DNA of 64,000 nt, from the NCBI GenBank assembly GCA_945874735.1, contig CAMCHI010000001.1, forward strand, positions 112,662 through 176,661. Reading direction: 5' to 3'. The translations under genes and the position numbers were made by a program. Position 1 is the first letter of the stretch. Each line of letters starts with the position of its first letter. Positions 28,640 to 38,030 of the stretch are shown here, one piece after another. Under the pieces are notes generated by a model, which was not told the origin of the DNA, made no database searches, and saw only the letters and a program-made list of their open reading frames with translations. The DNA comes from an uncultured Arcanobacterium sp. (lineage in GTDB: Bacteria > Actinomycetota > Actinomycetes > Actinomycetales > Actinomycetaceae).

Positions 28640-29101
28640 ATGCGCATATATATTCCTTTAGAGCCAGCAGAATTAACCAGCCCAGTAATTACTGCGCGGG
28701 TAGTACATTCTGCTACCGCAGAGCTGGCAAAAACGTGCCCGCAATATGATCAGGAAGAATTAGAAGTGGTAGCTTCATTAGCGGCTGCCGATGATGCATT
28801 ACGTTTATTAGCAAAACAAACAGCTCCGCAAGTGTTGCGCAGAATAGTAGCAGTGGCAGAAGTACCTAATACATTTTTGTGTTTGCCTGCCAAAGATAAA
28901 AATCTACTTCCTACTGCTCTTTTATTGCAGACGGAAGTGTCTTGGGGGCAGGTAGAAAGTTTTTTGCTAGATGAGCCAGGGGCAGAATCTGTGGTGGCAA
29001 CAGCCATAACCGGCGATGAAGATGCTTTTATTGCCACTGAAGATATTGAACTATTGTGGTATGACGTTAGCGAACGGCTGTTAATTGCTAATTCATGGTA
29101 A
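28640..29101 (+). CDS. DUF6912-like small conserved protein
   Basis: 153 residues, cytoplasmic, no known function. The opening MRIYIPLEPAEL, an acidic YDQEELEVVASLAAADDALRLL segment and RRIVAVAEVP are features remembered for the actinobacterial DUF6912 family, usually found near secA and rsgA/aroA in this phylum. The upstream ribosome binding site is weak (no clear GGAGG before ATG 28640). Its last 14 bases overlap the 3' end of the convergent sbcC. Confidence 0.65.
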   Translation: MRIYIPLEPAELTSPVITARVVHSATAELAKTCPQYDQEELEVVASLAAADDALRLLAKQTAPQVLRRIVAVAEVPNTFLCLPAKDKNLLPTALLLQTEVSWGQVESFLLDEPGAESVVATAITGDEDAFIATEDIELLWYDVSERLLIANSW

Positions 29102-32100
29102 GGGTAGAGCTTCCGTCCTCTTTTTTACGTACACGAATTTGTTTCGCAATCCGCGTTTTTAGTACTTCTAAATGCGAAATCACTCCTACCGTGCGTCCAC
29201 TACTGCGTAGTAGGTTCAAGGTATGCATAACTTCCTCTAGGTATTGGTTTGATAAGCTGCCAAAGCCTTCATCGATAAGTAAAGTATCTATTTGAGTACC
29301 GCCGCTTTCTGCTTCTACCACTTCGGCAAGTCCTAAAGCCAAAGCTAAAGAGGTATAAAATGTTTCGCCACCAGAAAGGGAGGAAGTGTTGCGAATAGTT
29401 TCTCCGTTAGGGCTTCCTTCGTGATCTAGCACGGCTAATCCTAAGCCTGTCTTTTGGGTTCTAGCAGATTCTTCTCCGCGTAGTAACTCGTATCTGCCAT
29501 TAGAAATAGTGCGCAAATGTGCGTTGGCGTGCTGCAAAATTAAATCAAGCCGTCTAGTTAAAATCCAGTGACTTAAGGGGATTTTATTGCCACTGGTATT
29601 TTGGGCGTTAGCTAGATCAGATAAGCGGATTAAGGTAGAGGCTTGGGAAAATTCTTTATGCCAGTTTTGGGAACTTTGCAAAATAGTTTGTAAGTATTTT
29701 TCAGCCTCTTGTTTGTAGTGTAATCCAAGGGTTAGTTTTTCTTTATTTTGGGTTGCTTGCTCGGTTAAGACAGCTACTTTTTCGGTTAGATGTGATAGGT
29801 CTATTTCGTAAGGAGTGGTTAAGTCTATGGGTTGTAATTCAGGGCTTTCCAGTTGTCCTTTTAGTTTGTGCAGAGCTGTTTGATGTTCTTGAATTTGTGT
29901 TTTGTAAGATTGCACGATTTCAGGTGGAAGAAAGACGGACTGGGCAGCTGCTAAATCGGAAAAAGGACTATCCTGTATGGCTGTATTGAGTTCCCGATAA
30001 TTGTGGGTAGCATTGTCGATATACGGCAAGAGCTGGGTGGAATACTCTTGCAGGTATTTGGTGGCCTCTATTTGCAAACGAGTATATTTTAACTGAGCAG
30101 TATAATCAGGGTCTGCCAATTCTGTGAATGGAAAAGAAAACTCAGTTATTTTAGTTGCCAATTCAGTGGCTAAAGTGTTTTGGGAGCTGAGTTGGCCTTG
30201 ATAGTTTTGGATAAGTAATTCTTTATCTTGTGTTTGGCTTTTTATTTCTTCTTGAGTGGTAGTGAGAGTTTGTATTTCTGCTTCTAAGGCGCGGTAATTT
30301 TGCTGGTTCTGTTTTGCGGCAGAAAGCTGAGTTTGGGTGGTATTTATTTGCTCGGTTATTTCAGTTTCGTTTTGATAATTTTGGGCTATTTTATGGTGAG
30401 TAATTTTAGTTTGTGCTTCTTGTATGAGGTTTTCTTGGTGCTTTATCTGTTCTTTTAGGGTTTGTATTTCTTGATTTGCGCGATAGATAGCGTTTATGTC
30501 GATAAAATTATCGGGCGCTGCGGCAGGGTGTGGGTGGTCTGCCGAACCGCATACTTGACAGGCTTGTCCTGGTTTGAGTTGTTGCGCAAGATATCCAGGA
30601 GCATCATTAATCCAATCTTGTATCAGTTGATTGAAGTGTGAGGTAGCAGTATCGAGTGTATGGTTTTGCTTCTTTAAGTTGGTTTGTAAAGTTTGGAGGT
30701 GCTCATAATCGCGTAAATAGGCTTGATAGGCTACTTGCGCGGTTTGTAAATCAGTTAAGGCTTGTTGTAATTGTTTTGCTAACTCACCACTTTGAGCTAA
30801 TTTTTCTGCCGATAATTGGAGTTGGCTGAGGTGTTCCGTATTTTGGGTGTATTTATTTTCTAAAATATCCAGTTCGTTGGTTGCATTATTGATTAGTGCA
30901 GTTAAGGCTTGGATATTTTGCTCAGTTTCTTTAAGTTTTTGCTGGGTAGAAATTAGTTGGGTTAAAGCAGTTTCTTGGGTGTGTAAAGCAGTGATGGTGG
31001 TGGCGCAAGTTTCATTAAGTACTTTTGCTTTCTTTGCTAAAGAGGTAAAGGCTTGTGCGGGTTGAGAAAGTGTGGAAAAGAATTGTAGTGTATCAGTGAG
31101 TTGGTTTTGCGATTTCTTCCAAAGAGGGTGCTGGAGCTGTGTAACTAAAGAATTGGGCAGATTTGTGGTGTTATCGCTGAAAAATTTATTAATTTTTAGC
31201 AACGCCTCACTTAAAGAATGGCTGCTTTGCAGCATATGCTGTAAAACAGTTTCTACTTTTTGGCTTTCTTGTTGCCAGTTCAGTGCTTCTTCTAGGGAAT
31301 TAATATGGTCAGTTTGAGTTTTTAATAAGGTAAGTTCTTCGATTAGGGCTAGTTTTCGTTCTCTGTTTTCCAAAGTGCTTTTTGCTTTATTGAGTTCATT
31401 GTGGGCTGCGGTTAAAGCTGTTTCTGTTTTTTCTTGGTGTAGTGTGAGAGCTTGTACTTCTTGAGTAAATTGCTGAGTATGCTTTTCTAAGACTGTAAGT
31501 AGGGGGCGGTCTATATCGGGAGTGGCAGGCATACTTTGGGTGCTTATAGGTGCTAATAGTTCTAAAATTTCCGTCTTAGTATGGGCGGGTAGAATAGGAT
31601 TATCTAACCAGATTTTTAGCTGAGAAATATAGACGGCATGTATTTTTTCGATTATTTCTTGTTTTTCTTTTACTCCGGCTTTTAAGGCTTGACTGAAGTC
31701 TTTATATTTTTGGGTTTGGAAAATAGTGGTGAGGATACTTTCTCGTTCGATAGAGCTAAGTTTTAGAAAATCAGCAAATTTTCCTTGCGGCAAAATAATG
31801 GTTTGTACAAATTGGGTGTGGCTTAACGGGAAAATTTGCGCAAATTCTGCTGCTACGTCTTTAGGTTTGTTAGCTATTAAAATTTCGCTTTGCTCTATGC
31901 AGGTGGAAGAGTTTGGGGTAGGTGAGTTTATTTCTTTGCTTGGGGAAGTGGTGAGTTTCCATAGTTTAGCAGTAGCGTTTTGTGTGGTGGTTTTGGTGTT
32001 ATTAGAGGTGTTTTTAGTGTAGGAAGGGGTACGGCGAATACGATATATGCCAGAACTTATTTGGAAGGTTAGTTCTACCCAGCATTGTTTTGGGTCTGAA

Positions 32101-32312
32101 ATATGAGTGGAGATAATACGGGTGTCTTTACTTTCACCGTTTACAGATTTGCCGTAGAGAGCAAAAGTAATGGCATCTAAAATAGTGGATTTACCACTGC
32201 CGGTGCTTCCTTCAAGTAGGAATAATCCTGTTTGGTTAAGGGTGGTAAAGTCGAGGCTGAATTTTTCTGCAAAAGGGCCAATGCCTTGAAATGCTAGTTT
32301 TAATAATTTCAT
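29088..32312 (-). CDS. sbcC: SbcC, nuclease complex ATPase (Rad50-like)
   Basis: ATPase half of the SbcCD double-strand-end and hairpin nuclease, 1074 residues. Walker A EGSTGSGKST at residues 34-43; two long coiled-coil arms rich in Gln, Glu and Leu; a zinc hook CQVC followed by GSADHPHP near the middle; signature SSLSGGETFYTSLALALGLAE and Walker B DTLLIDEGFGSL near the C-terminus. Encoded 96 bases downstream of sbcD on the same strand, so probably cotranscribed. Full family length. Confidence 0.93.
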   Translation of the reverse strand: MKLLKLAFQGIGPFAEKFSLDFTTLNQTGLFLLEGSTGSGKSTILDAITFALYGKSVNGESKDTRIISTHISDPKQCWVELTFQISSGIYRIRRTPSYTKNTSNNTKTTTQNATAKLWKLTTSPSKEINSPTPNSSTCIEQSEILIANKPKDVAAEFAQIFPLSHTQFVQTIILPQGKFADFLKLSSIERESILTTIFQTQKYKDFSQALKAGVKEKQEIIEKIHAVYISQLKIWLDNPILPAHTKTEILELLAPISTQSMPATPDIDRPLLTVLEKHTQQFTQEVQALTLHQEKTETALTAAHNELNKAKSTLENRERKLALIEELTLLKTQTDHINSLEEALNWQQESQKVETVLQHMLQSSHSLSEALLKINKFFSDNTTNLPNSLVTQLQHPLWKKSQNQLTDTLQFFSTLSQPAQAFTSLAKKAKVLNETCATTITALHTQETALTQLISTQQKLKETEQNIQALTALINNATNELDILENKYTQNTEHLSQLQLSAEKLAQSGELAKQLQQALTDLQTAQVAYQAYLRDYEHLQTLQTNLKKQNHTLDTATSHFNQLIQDWINDAPGYLAQQLKPGQACQVCGSADHPHPAAAPDNFIDINAIYRANQEIQTLKEQIKHQENLIQEAQTKITHHKIAQNYQNETEITEQINTTQTQLSAAKQNQQNYRALEAEIQTLTTTQEEIKSQTQDKELLIQNYQGQLSSQNTLATELATKITEFSFPFTELADPDYTAQLKYTRLQIEATKYLQEYSTQLLPYIDNATHNYRELNTAIQDSPFSDLAAAQSVFLPPEIVQSYKTQIQEHQTALHKLKGQLESPELQPIDLTTPYEIDLSHLTEKVAVLTEQATQNKEKLTLGLHYKQEAEKYLQTILQSSQNWHKEFSQASTLIRLSDLANAQNTSGNKIPLSHWILTRRLDLILQHANAHLRTISNGRYELLRGEESARTQKTGLGLAVLDHEGSPNGETIRNTSSLSGGETFYTSLALALGLAEVVEAESGGTQIDTLLIDEGFGSLSNQYLEEVMHTLNLLRSSGRTVGVISHLEVLKTRIAKQIRVRKKEDGSSTLTMN

Positions 32313-32408
32313 TTGTTTGCCTTGCTGTGTCTTTACCGTGAAGAGAAGTAGGGGTAGGTGATATTTTAAGTTAGTTAAATGAATTTAGCTTCAATATTTG
32401 CTGTAGCT

Positions 32409-33743
32409 TTATGGGGAAGCGGATTCTTCGTTTTTGGTTAGATTTTGCCAAGTTTGGGTGATGGCATCTATTTCTATTTGGGTTAAAGGGCGGTTACCAC
32501 TTTGGGTGAAGAATTCTTTTAGAGCCTCTAGTGGATCTGTTTGCTTTTGTTGATTTTGCGGGTCGTGCAAGAAAGTTTGAACTTGAGGAATTTCCGCTCT
32601 CACTAAATAGGGAAATACTTGTTGCAGATTTTTTGTTAGGTTGATTGGGCGTTCTGGATCAGTTATTTGCGCTACCACAAAGTGATTAGCGTATTGTGCG
32701 TATTTGCCACTTAAGAAGTTTTGGTAGGTGTCGTTAAGAGTGATGAGTTTTTTCCATGCTGGTAGTTCAATAGTGCGAATAGTAGGTACTTTTTCTAGTT
32801 GGCCGGGAAACTTAGGAGAAGTGGAAAATTCTAGTAGTACTGCTGATTTGCTTTGTTTTTCTTCTTGAAAGCTAAAAGTAATTGGGGATCCACTATAGCG
32901 AATAATAGGAATTGGGTGTGTGCTTAGATTATTTAAGGATTGCGGACGGTGAATATGTCCTAATGCCACATAGCTGATTTGTTTATTTAGTTGTGGTGGA
33001 AGTTGGAAAATGCTAGTGCTAATGCCGTCGATTCCGCCCGCGTCAGGCGTGGTTTCAGAATTGCTTAACTGCGCTCCTAGGAAAAAAGCGTGTGCCATTA
33101 TGATGATTGGCAAGTCAAGGTGTGCGTAGGGGCCGTGTGTAATATCGGCGATGATATATTCCATTGCTTTGCTCATTACTGCACTGTGAGTAGCAGGAAT
33201 TTCGGTATTAGCTGTAGTAGGTGTGTCACTGACGGGCGTTAAGTTGATAGGGGAATTTAGAGCTATAGTTGATTTTGTGTCGCTTGCAGGCTCTGAGTTA
33301 GGGGAAGGTGGGAGGCTGGCTAAATCATAGCGGGCGCTATCGGGGTCTAGATAGGGGATAGCGTAAAGGATAACGGCAGGAGTGCCGTCTGCTTGGGTAA
33401 GTAATATAGGGGTGGCACAATCTTGTGCGCGAGTACGGATATGTATTTCAGGACGCATCATTTCTGCGCCAAAGCCTAAACGTATTGCTGAATCGTGGTT
33501 TCCAGAAATTACTACTACTTGGGTGCGATTAGCTAGTTTGGTTAAGGTGTTGGAGAGAAGCTCTACCATGGTGGTGGAAGCAACGCTCCGGTCATACACA
33601 TCGCCGGCAATTAATACTGCTTCGATTTGTTCTTTTTCCACTATGGTAAGTAGGTTGTTACACCAGTCTTGGAACGCTTCGGTAAGGGAAAAGCCGTGCA
33701 AAGAGCGTCCTAAATGCCAGTCGGCAGTGTGTAAGATTTTCAT
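32409..33743 (-). CDS. sbcD: SbcD, nuclease complex exonuclease (Mre11-like)
   Basis: Metallophosphoesterase nuclease subunit that works with SbcC. About 444 residues. Phosphoesterase motifs in order: ILHTADWHLGRS, LIAGDVYDRS, VISGNHDSAIR, IIMAHAFF and ALGHIHRPQSL, which supply the two-metal site. A Ser/Thr/Pro-rich insertion of about 60 residues separates motifs III and IV. ATG 33743 is preferred (AAGGGA six bases upstream; the protein then begins MKILHTADWHLG as usual); an ATG five codons earlier is less likely. Confidence 0.93.
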   Translation of the reverse strand: MKILHTADWHLGRSLHGFSLTEAFQDWCNNLLTIVEKEQIEAVLIAGDVYDRSVASTTMVELLSNTLTKLANRTQVVVISGNHDSAIRLGFGAEMMRPEIHIRTRAQDCATPILLTQADGTPAVILYAIPYLDPDSARYDLASLPPSPNSEPASDTKSTIALNSPINLTPVSDTPTTANTEIPATHSAVMSKAMEYIIADITHGPYAHLDLPIIIMAHAFFLGAQLSNSETTPDAGGIDGISTSIFQLPPQLNKQISYVALGHIHRPQSLNNLSTHPIPIIRYSGSPITFSFQEEKQSKSAVLLEFSTSPKFPGQLEKVPTIRTIELPAWKKLITLNDTYQNFLSGKYAQYANHFVVAQITDPERPINLTKNLQQVFPYLVRAEIPQVQTFLHDPQNQQKQTDPLEALKEFFTQSGNRPLTQIEIDAITQTWQNLTKNEESASP

Positions 33744-33898
33744 GCGTTCCCTTAACAATACTTTGAAAATAAGCCAGTATGGAAGTAGTTTATATTTAGT
33801 ATTATGCTACCTGTGATTGGGGTGCAGAGCTAGAAAAATAGCTTGCCTTATTAAATTTTGTGCTAGGTGTAAGTGGAGAAAATTTTTGGTCATGTTGA

Positions 33899-34954
33899 TT
33901 AAGGGAGCCAATCTGGTTGTGCGATAGACGATAAGAGTCGTCTAAAAGACGCAACGCGATTTTGTACTTTTTCTGCTAGTAACGGCTCGTTTAATAGTGG
34001 CTCGTCTAGCCCGCATTCTGTTTCGTTGTCTTGGTGAGTGCACCCGCGTGGACATTCTTGGGTAAGTTCCAATAAATCAGGAAACCCGCGCAGTAATTCA
34101 CTTGGCCCTACATGAGCTAAGCCGAAAGTACGCACTCCAGGGGTGTCGATTACTTGCCCACCCCCAGTGAGTTCAAAAGCTACTGCTGAAGTAGAGGTAT
34201 GTTTGCCTTTGCCTGTCACTTCATTCACCGTGCCGGTGAGTCGGCTCGCTTCAGGGATTAAAGCGTTAATTAAGGTAGATTTGCCTACTCCCGAGTGCCC
34301 TACTAGTACAGCGCAGTGCCCTTGTAGTTCTTGTTTTATTTCTGTAATAGCTATATCGTTTAATATTTCTTGCCCGTTTTCGTCCCTGCCGGTGAGTTGA
34401 GAGCAAAAAATTTTGAGATCTAAATGAGCATATTGGGAAATGAGTGGAGCTGGGTCAGCTAAATCAGTTTTAGTGATTAGGAGGACGGGTTGCATATTAG
34501 CGTCATATGCGGCTACCAAGCAGCGATCAATCATCCCAGTTTTAGGTTCTGGACGGGCGGCGGCAGTTACTATTACTAGTTTATCAGCGTTAGCCACCAG
34601 CACTCTTTCGGTACCAGTAGCTTCTCCTTCTTCTGCGGTTCGGCGTAAAGCTGAGGTGCGTGGATCAATTTTTACGATTCGCGCCAGCGTATCTTTCATT
34701 CCGCTTAGATCTCCGTTAAGAGCGCAAATATCTCCAATAGCAATGCTGCCATGCGGAAGTTCGCGAGCTTTGACAGCCACTACGGTAGTATCATTTTCGC
34801 ATAATCGGAGATGAAAACGCCCACGGTCTATCCTAAAAACTACTCCGCGTGGTAAGTGTGAGTAATCGGGACGGATTTTAGTGCGGGGACGTGATCCTTT
34901 CCCGGGGCGCACTTTTACTCGGTAGTCATCAGTTCCTATATCTCGTTTACTCAT
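33899..34954 (-). CDS. rsgA: RsgA, small ribosomal subunit biogenesis GTPase
   Basis: Circularly permuted GTPase that helps mature the 30S subunit, 351 residues. OB-fold at the N-terminus, then G4 LLITKTDLAD, G1 VGHSGVGKSTLIN, G3 VIDTPGVRTFG, and a zinc-binding C-terminal motif ECPRGCTHQDNETECG. The start overlaps the end of aroA by eight bases (ATGAGTAA), an aroA-rsgA pairing also seen in mycobacteria. The first 25 residues are basic. Confidence 0.94.
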   Translation of the reverse strand: MSKRDIGTDDYRVKVRPGKGSRPRTKIRPDYSHLPRGVVFRIDRGRFHLRLCENDTTVVAVKARELPHGSIAIGDICALNGDLSGMKDTLARIVKIDPRTSALRRTAEEGEATGTERVLVANADKLVIVTAAARPEPKTGMIDRCLVAAYDANMQPVLLITKTDLADPAPLISQYAHLDLKIFCSQLTGRDENGQEILNDIAITEIKQELQGHCAVLVGHSGVGKSTLINALIPEASRLTGTVNEVTGKGKHTSTSAVAFELTGGGQVIDTPGVRTFGLAHVGPSELLRGFPDLLELTQECPRGCTHQDNETECGLDEPLLNEPLLAEKVQNRVASFRRLLSSIAQPDWLP

Positions 34955-36239
34955 TAATTACTGCTTTCCAGAGTTGGGGGAAATTAGGCAAAGTTTTATA
35001 TGTTGTTTCTATATTTGCTACTTTTAGGTGCGGAATTTTCAATCCTAAAATTGCACCAAAAGTAGCCATACGATGATCATGATAGCTGTCGATTACTATT
35101 TCATCGGTAAGGTTTGGAAGTGGAGAGGGATTGCCGTGAATAGTTAAATCGTGTGCCGATAGTTCGGTAGAGATATTAATTTTAGCTAATTCTGTGCAGA
35201 TAGCTTGTAGACGGTCGGTTTCGTGACCACGCAGATGAGAAACATTGTGTAAATAGCTACTTCCCCTGGCAAAAGCACATACTGCCGCTAAAGTGGGTAC
35301 TAATTCTCCGATATTGCGACAATCTAAGTCTATAGGGGTGATCCCTAGCGGGCCGGTTAAAGAGCATTGTTTAAAGTTCTGATTGGTAGCCTTAAAATGC
35401 GTGCTTGCTCCCATCTGAGTAAAAATTGTGAGAAATTGACTGCCTGGCTGATGGGGATTGTCTACCCAGTTATCAATTTGGATAGTGCCAGCAGTTACCA
35501 TTGCTGCTGCTAGGAATGGGCCTGCATTAGATAAGTCTGGTTCTACCTGCACATTTGGTAAGTCTATGGAGGTAGGGGGAATAAACCAATGATCAGAACC
35601 AAGAGTTTGGCAAGCTACTCCCGCTAATTGCAGTGCCGTAAGTGTCATGTGGATATGAGGTTTAGACGGGAGGGGATTTCCTACGTGCTTTATTTCTAGT
35701 CCGTGCTGGAATTTTGGGGCGCTTAACATTAAACCAGAAATGAACTGGGAGGAGGCGCTCGCATCTAGTTCTATATATCCGCCTTGTACGTTTCCAGTTC
35801 CCGCAATTTTTAAGGGAAGTGAAGCGCAAGTAGTGGAAATATCTATCCCTAATTTAGTTAAGGCTTCCACTAGGGGTAAAATAGGACGGCGTAAAGCTGG
35901 CGGATCAGCAGTTATGATTGTGTTGCCGGTAGCTAAAGCGGACAGCGGGGAGAGAAAACGCAATACCGTGCCCGCTAAACCAGCATCAATATGAGCACCT
36001 TGTAAAATACCGGGCGTTACAGTTAATTGTTTTGCATCTCCAACAATATGAGTGCCCATTTTCTGTAAAGCTTTCATCATAAGCGTGGTGTCGCGCGCTA
36101 AGAGCGGTTGCATAATTTGGGTGCTTTTAGTGCTTAAAGCAGCTAAAACTAGATAGCGATTAGTGAGTGATTTTGAGGACGGTAAAGTGATGCGGGCGTT
36201 TATGCGCTCGCAAGTAGGTGCGCTCCATAAGCTGCACAT
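34947..36239 (-). CDS. aroA: AroA, 3-phosphoshikimate 1-carboxyvinyltransferase (EPSP synthase)
   Basis: Sixth step of the shikimate pathway, joining PEP to shikimate-3-phosphate. About 430 residues. Substrate residues: ARITLPSSKSLTNRYLV (Lys and Arg), PDLSNAGPFLAAAM (Asp), CRNIGELVPTLAAV, and the YHDHRMA motif. Start at ATG 36239 gives MCSLWSAPTCE, matching the usual W-S-A-P beginning; ATG 36260 would add seven residues and overlap the DoxX gene by 14 bases, and cannot be excluded. Supplies chorismate, the substrate of menF elsewhere in the window. Confidence 0.93.
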   Translation of the reverse strand: MCSLWSAPTCERINARITLPSSKSLTNRYLVLAALSTKSTQIMQPLLARDTTLMMKALQKMGTHIVGDAKQLTVTPGILQGAHIDAGLAGTVLRFLSPLSALATGNTIITADPPALRRPILPLVEALTKLGIDISTTCASLPLKIAGTGNVQGGYIELDASASSQFISGLMLSAPKFQHGLEIKHVGNPLPSKPHIHMTLTALQLAGVACQTLGSDHWFIPPTSIDLPNVQVEPDLSNAGPFLAAAMVTAGTIQIDNWVDNPHQPGSQFLTIFTQMGASTHFKATNQNFKQCSLTGPLGITPIDLDCRNIGELVPTLAAVCAFARGSSYLHNVSHLRGHETDRLQAICTELAKINISTELSAHDLTIHGNPSPLPNLTDEIVIDSYHDHRMATFGAILGLKIPHLKVANIETTYKTLPNFPQLWKAVINE

Positions 36240-36246
36240 ATTATGC

Positions 36247-36639
36247 TTACTTTCGTGCATCTAGTGCAATTGCTCCAATTAATCCTAGACTGCCAGCAAT
36301 GCGTAGCAAGTCTTGTCGTTTAGCTATATCTTGTTTTAGCCAAAATGGATTGTTGGCTATAGTGATAGGGATTTGGGTGGAGATTAGTATGGCGGCACGT
36401 AGTTTAGGAGCTTTTTGGGTTAAGACGGCAATTCCGCCGGTGAGTACGATTGTGCCTAAGGTGCGGGTAAGAAGATCCAAAGCCGAGGGAGGAGGTAGGG
36501 TTAAGCCAATTTTTTGGGCAAGGGGAGTAAAATTGGCAATACGGCTACGATGCCCTGCGGGAAATATAATAGCTTCTAAGCCTGTGGTAATAAATGGAGC
36601 GCTTAATGCAGTGCGGGAAATTAAAGTAAGCAGGCTCAT
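36247..36639 (-). CDS. DoxX-family membrane protein
   Basis: 130 residues with about four transmembrane helices. SRTALSAPFITTGLEAI at the N-terminus, GGIAVLTQKAPKLRAAIL and a DLLRIAGSLGLIGAIA ending match the DoxX family, small integral membrane proteins of uncertain role, sometimes tied to redox stress. It is the first gene of a minus-strand doxX-aroA-rsgA run and is divergent from the thiol-stress sigma factor gene, a neighbourhood seen in other actinobacteria. Confidence 0.75.
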   Translation of the reverse strand: MSLLTLISRTALSAPFITTGLEAIIFPAGHRSRIANFTPLAQKIGLTLPPPSALDLLTRTLGTIVLTGGIAVLTQKAPKLRAAILISTQIPITIANNPFWLKQDIAKRQDLLRIAGSLGLIGAIALDARK

Positions 36640-36815
36640 GGTAACTCCTAGCGGGCTGAAATATGTATGTAAAAAGTATATCTGGTAGAGCGGATAATTT
36701 TTCTATCAGGTTTACAATGGGAAGTACTTTAGTTTTTAGGTTAATTTCAGAGTAATTCAGGTTAAAGATATTACGGCTTGGAGTGGATTTAATGTGTAAA
36801 GGAGGGGTGGGGTGA

Positions 36816-37409
36816 ATGGAAACACAAACGAATAAAGATTTGCCACAGGATCTGAAACGGCGTTTTGAGCAAGAAGCTCTCCCTTTGTTAGATCAGCTTT
36901 ATGCGGCAGCTTGGCAGTTAGTAGGAAATTCTCAGGACGCCCAAGATTTAGTGCAAGAAACTATGTTGAAAGGTTTTGCGGCTTTTCATTCATATACTCC
37001 AAACACGAATATTAAAGCTTGGCTGTATCGTATTTTGCATAATGTTTTTATTTCTAACTATCAGAAAGCTAAACGCCGTCCCCGTGTAGTAAGTGATTTG
37101 GAGATGCTTGATAGGCAAGAATATCAGGGAGAAAAACGGGGAGATTTTCTGTTGGCGTCTACTGAGATGCAAGTGTTGGAGAAAATTCCAGATGTGCAAG
37201 TACAGGAGGCTTTAAGACAGTTATCTGTGGAGCGACGTACAGCCGTGTATTTAGCGGACGTAGCCGGTTTTTCGTATCAAGAGATAGCTGAGGTTATGGG
37301 AACGCCTGTGGGTACGGTAATGTCGCGCATTAATCGGGGACGTAAACAGTTACGGCAATTATTAGCAGAGTATGCACGAGAGCATGGTTATTTGGGGAGG
37401 GGAGAATGA
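36816..37409 (+). CDS. sigR: SigR/SigH-type ECF sigma factor
   Basis: RNA polymerase sigma factor of the ECF12 (SigR/SigH) thiol-oxidative stress group, 197 residues. Region 2: DQLYAAAWQLVGNSQDAQDLVQETMLKGF and NIKAWLYRILHNVFIS; region 4: YLADVAGFSYQEIAEVMGTPVGTVMSRINRGRKQLR. Strong AAGGAGG site before ATG 36816. The anti-sigma follows with an ATGA overlap. Assignment to SigR rests on sequence, the RsrA-like partner and the aroA/rsgA neighbourhood, which matches M. tuberculosis sigH. Confidence 0.88.
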   Translation: METQTNKDLPQDLKRRFEQEALPLLDQLYAAAWQLVGNSQDAQDLVQETMLKGFAAFHSYTPNTNIKAWLYRILHNVFISNYQKAKRRPRVVSDLEMLDRQEYQGEKRGDFLLASTEMQVLEKIPDVQVQEALRQLSVERRTAVYLADVAGFSYQEIAEVMGTPVGTVMSRINRGRKQLRQLLAEYAREHGYLGRGE

Positions 37410-37720
37410 TGGAAGAAGTCACGGATTTAGAGTTAGCTCAATTGGTAGCAAAATTGCAGGAATGTTGCTGTCATGGTGATATGACCTTTGCTGCTCAAGA
37501 AGCATTTCTTGATGCAGTTTTTCAGGTATTAGACGAAATTGTAGTTGCGAAAGATGCTCAACTAAATGTAGCAAAAATAGTGGAAACTGTGGGCTGCGAG
37601 GAATGTGGGGAGGAATTGTATCGCGAGTTAGCTATTCGTTATTTAGTGCAGCGTTCTTCTCAAGCAACAGCTCCAGAATCGTTTCGGAAACAGATAATAC
37701 AGCTTTTTAAGAAGCTATAA
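37406..37720 (+). CDS. rsrA: RsrA-type anti-sigma factor with an altered zinc motif
   Basis: Expected redox-sensing inhibitor of the sigma factor just upstream; 104 residues, the family's usual length. Canonical RsrA binds zinc through an upstream Cys plus His-x3-Cys-x2-Cys. Here the C-x2-C is Cys64 and Cys67, but the His position is Glu60. A Cys-Cys-Cys-His cluster at 20-23 may supply ligands, and the late Cys pair of RsrA is replaced by Ser84-Ser85. The four-base ATGA overlap with sigR shows translational coupling. It is clearly an RsrA relative by position and layout, but its metal binding and redox switch may differ. Confidence 0.75.
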   Translation: MMEEVTDLELAQLVAKLQECCCHGDMTFAAQEAFLDAVFQVLDEIVVAKDAQLNVAKIVETVGCEECGEELYRELAIRYLVQRSSQATAPESFRKQIIQLFKKL

Positions 37721-37831
37721 TTTTAGGGTAAAAAGTAGTAAAAAGATGATTTGGTTACTGTGAATAGCTATTTGCTTTAGTTTTAGATTAAACTTATGGC
37801 GATAACTTTTTAATTTCTAAAGGAGTTTGTA

Positions 37832-37906
37832 ATGTCGAAGCGTGCAAATAAGCGTCGCACCCGTAAGAAGGGTGGAGCAAACCACGGAAAGCGTCCAAAC
37901 GCTTAA
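37832..37906 (+). CDS. Ribosomal protein bL37 (24 residues)
   Basis: A 24-residue, very basic peptide, MSKRANKRRTR at the start and ANHGKRPNA at the end, nearly identical in pattern to the tiny actinobacterial 50S protein bL37 found in mycobacterial ribosome structures. ATG 37832 has AAAGGAG eight bases upstream, and a strong terminator follows the stop by about 15 bases. The gene commonly lies after the sigR-rsrA pair in this phylum. Another name in older annotations is simply a conserved small basic protein. Confidence 0.8.
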   Translation: MSKRANKRRTRKKGGANHGKRPNA

Positions 37907-37921
37907 TTGTTTGCCTTTAAT

Positions 37922-37962
37922 GGGGGGGGTAGTATTCAGATACTACCCCCCCCTTGTTGTAT
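37922..37962 (+). terminator. Terminator with a G8/C8 stem after bL37
   Basis: GGGGGGGGTAGTA (37922-37934) pairs with TACTACCCCCCCC (37941-37953), 13 perfect pairs with loop TTCAGA, followed by TTGTTGTAT. The eight-base homopolymer arms are unusual for a terminator. Confidence 0.85.
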
Positions 37963-37993
37963 ATACCTATTTTTCTATCTTTTCGTTTTATAT

Positions 37994-38030
37994 AGTTCAG
38001 GGGTGGAACTGGTTGTTCCACCCCTGAACT
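37994..38030. terminator. 16-bp perfect hairpin between convergent bL37 and GH20 genes
   Basis: AGTTCAGGGGTGGAAC (37994-38009) pairs exactly with 38015-38030 around TGGTT. Neither flank has a strong T-tract, so it may be a Rho-aided or RNA-stabilising hairpin for the minus-strand hydrolase mRNA. A second short stem (TTTGCC/GGCAAA, 38043-38058) abuts that gene's stop. Confidence 0.6.

Noticed and set aside
36719..36742. SigR autoregulatory promoter (GGAAT-N18-GTT type) upstream of sigR
   Set aside because: Only GGAAG with a 16-base gap to GTT was found; both sequence and spacing are off.
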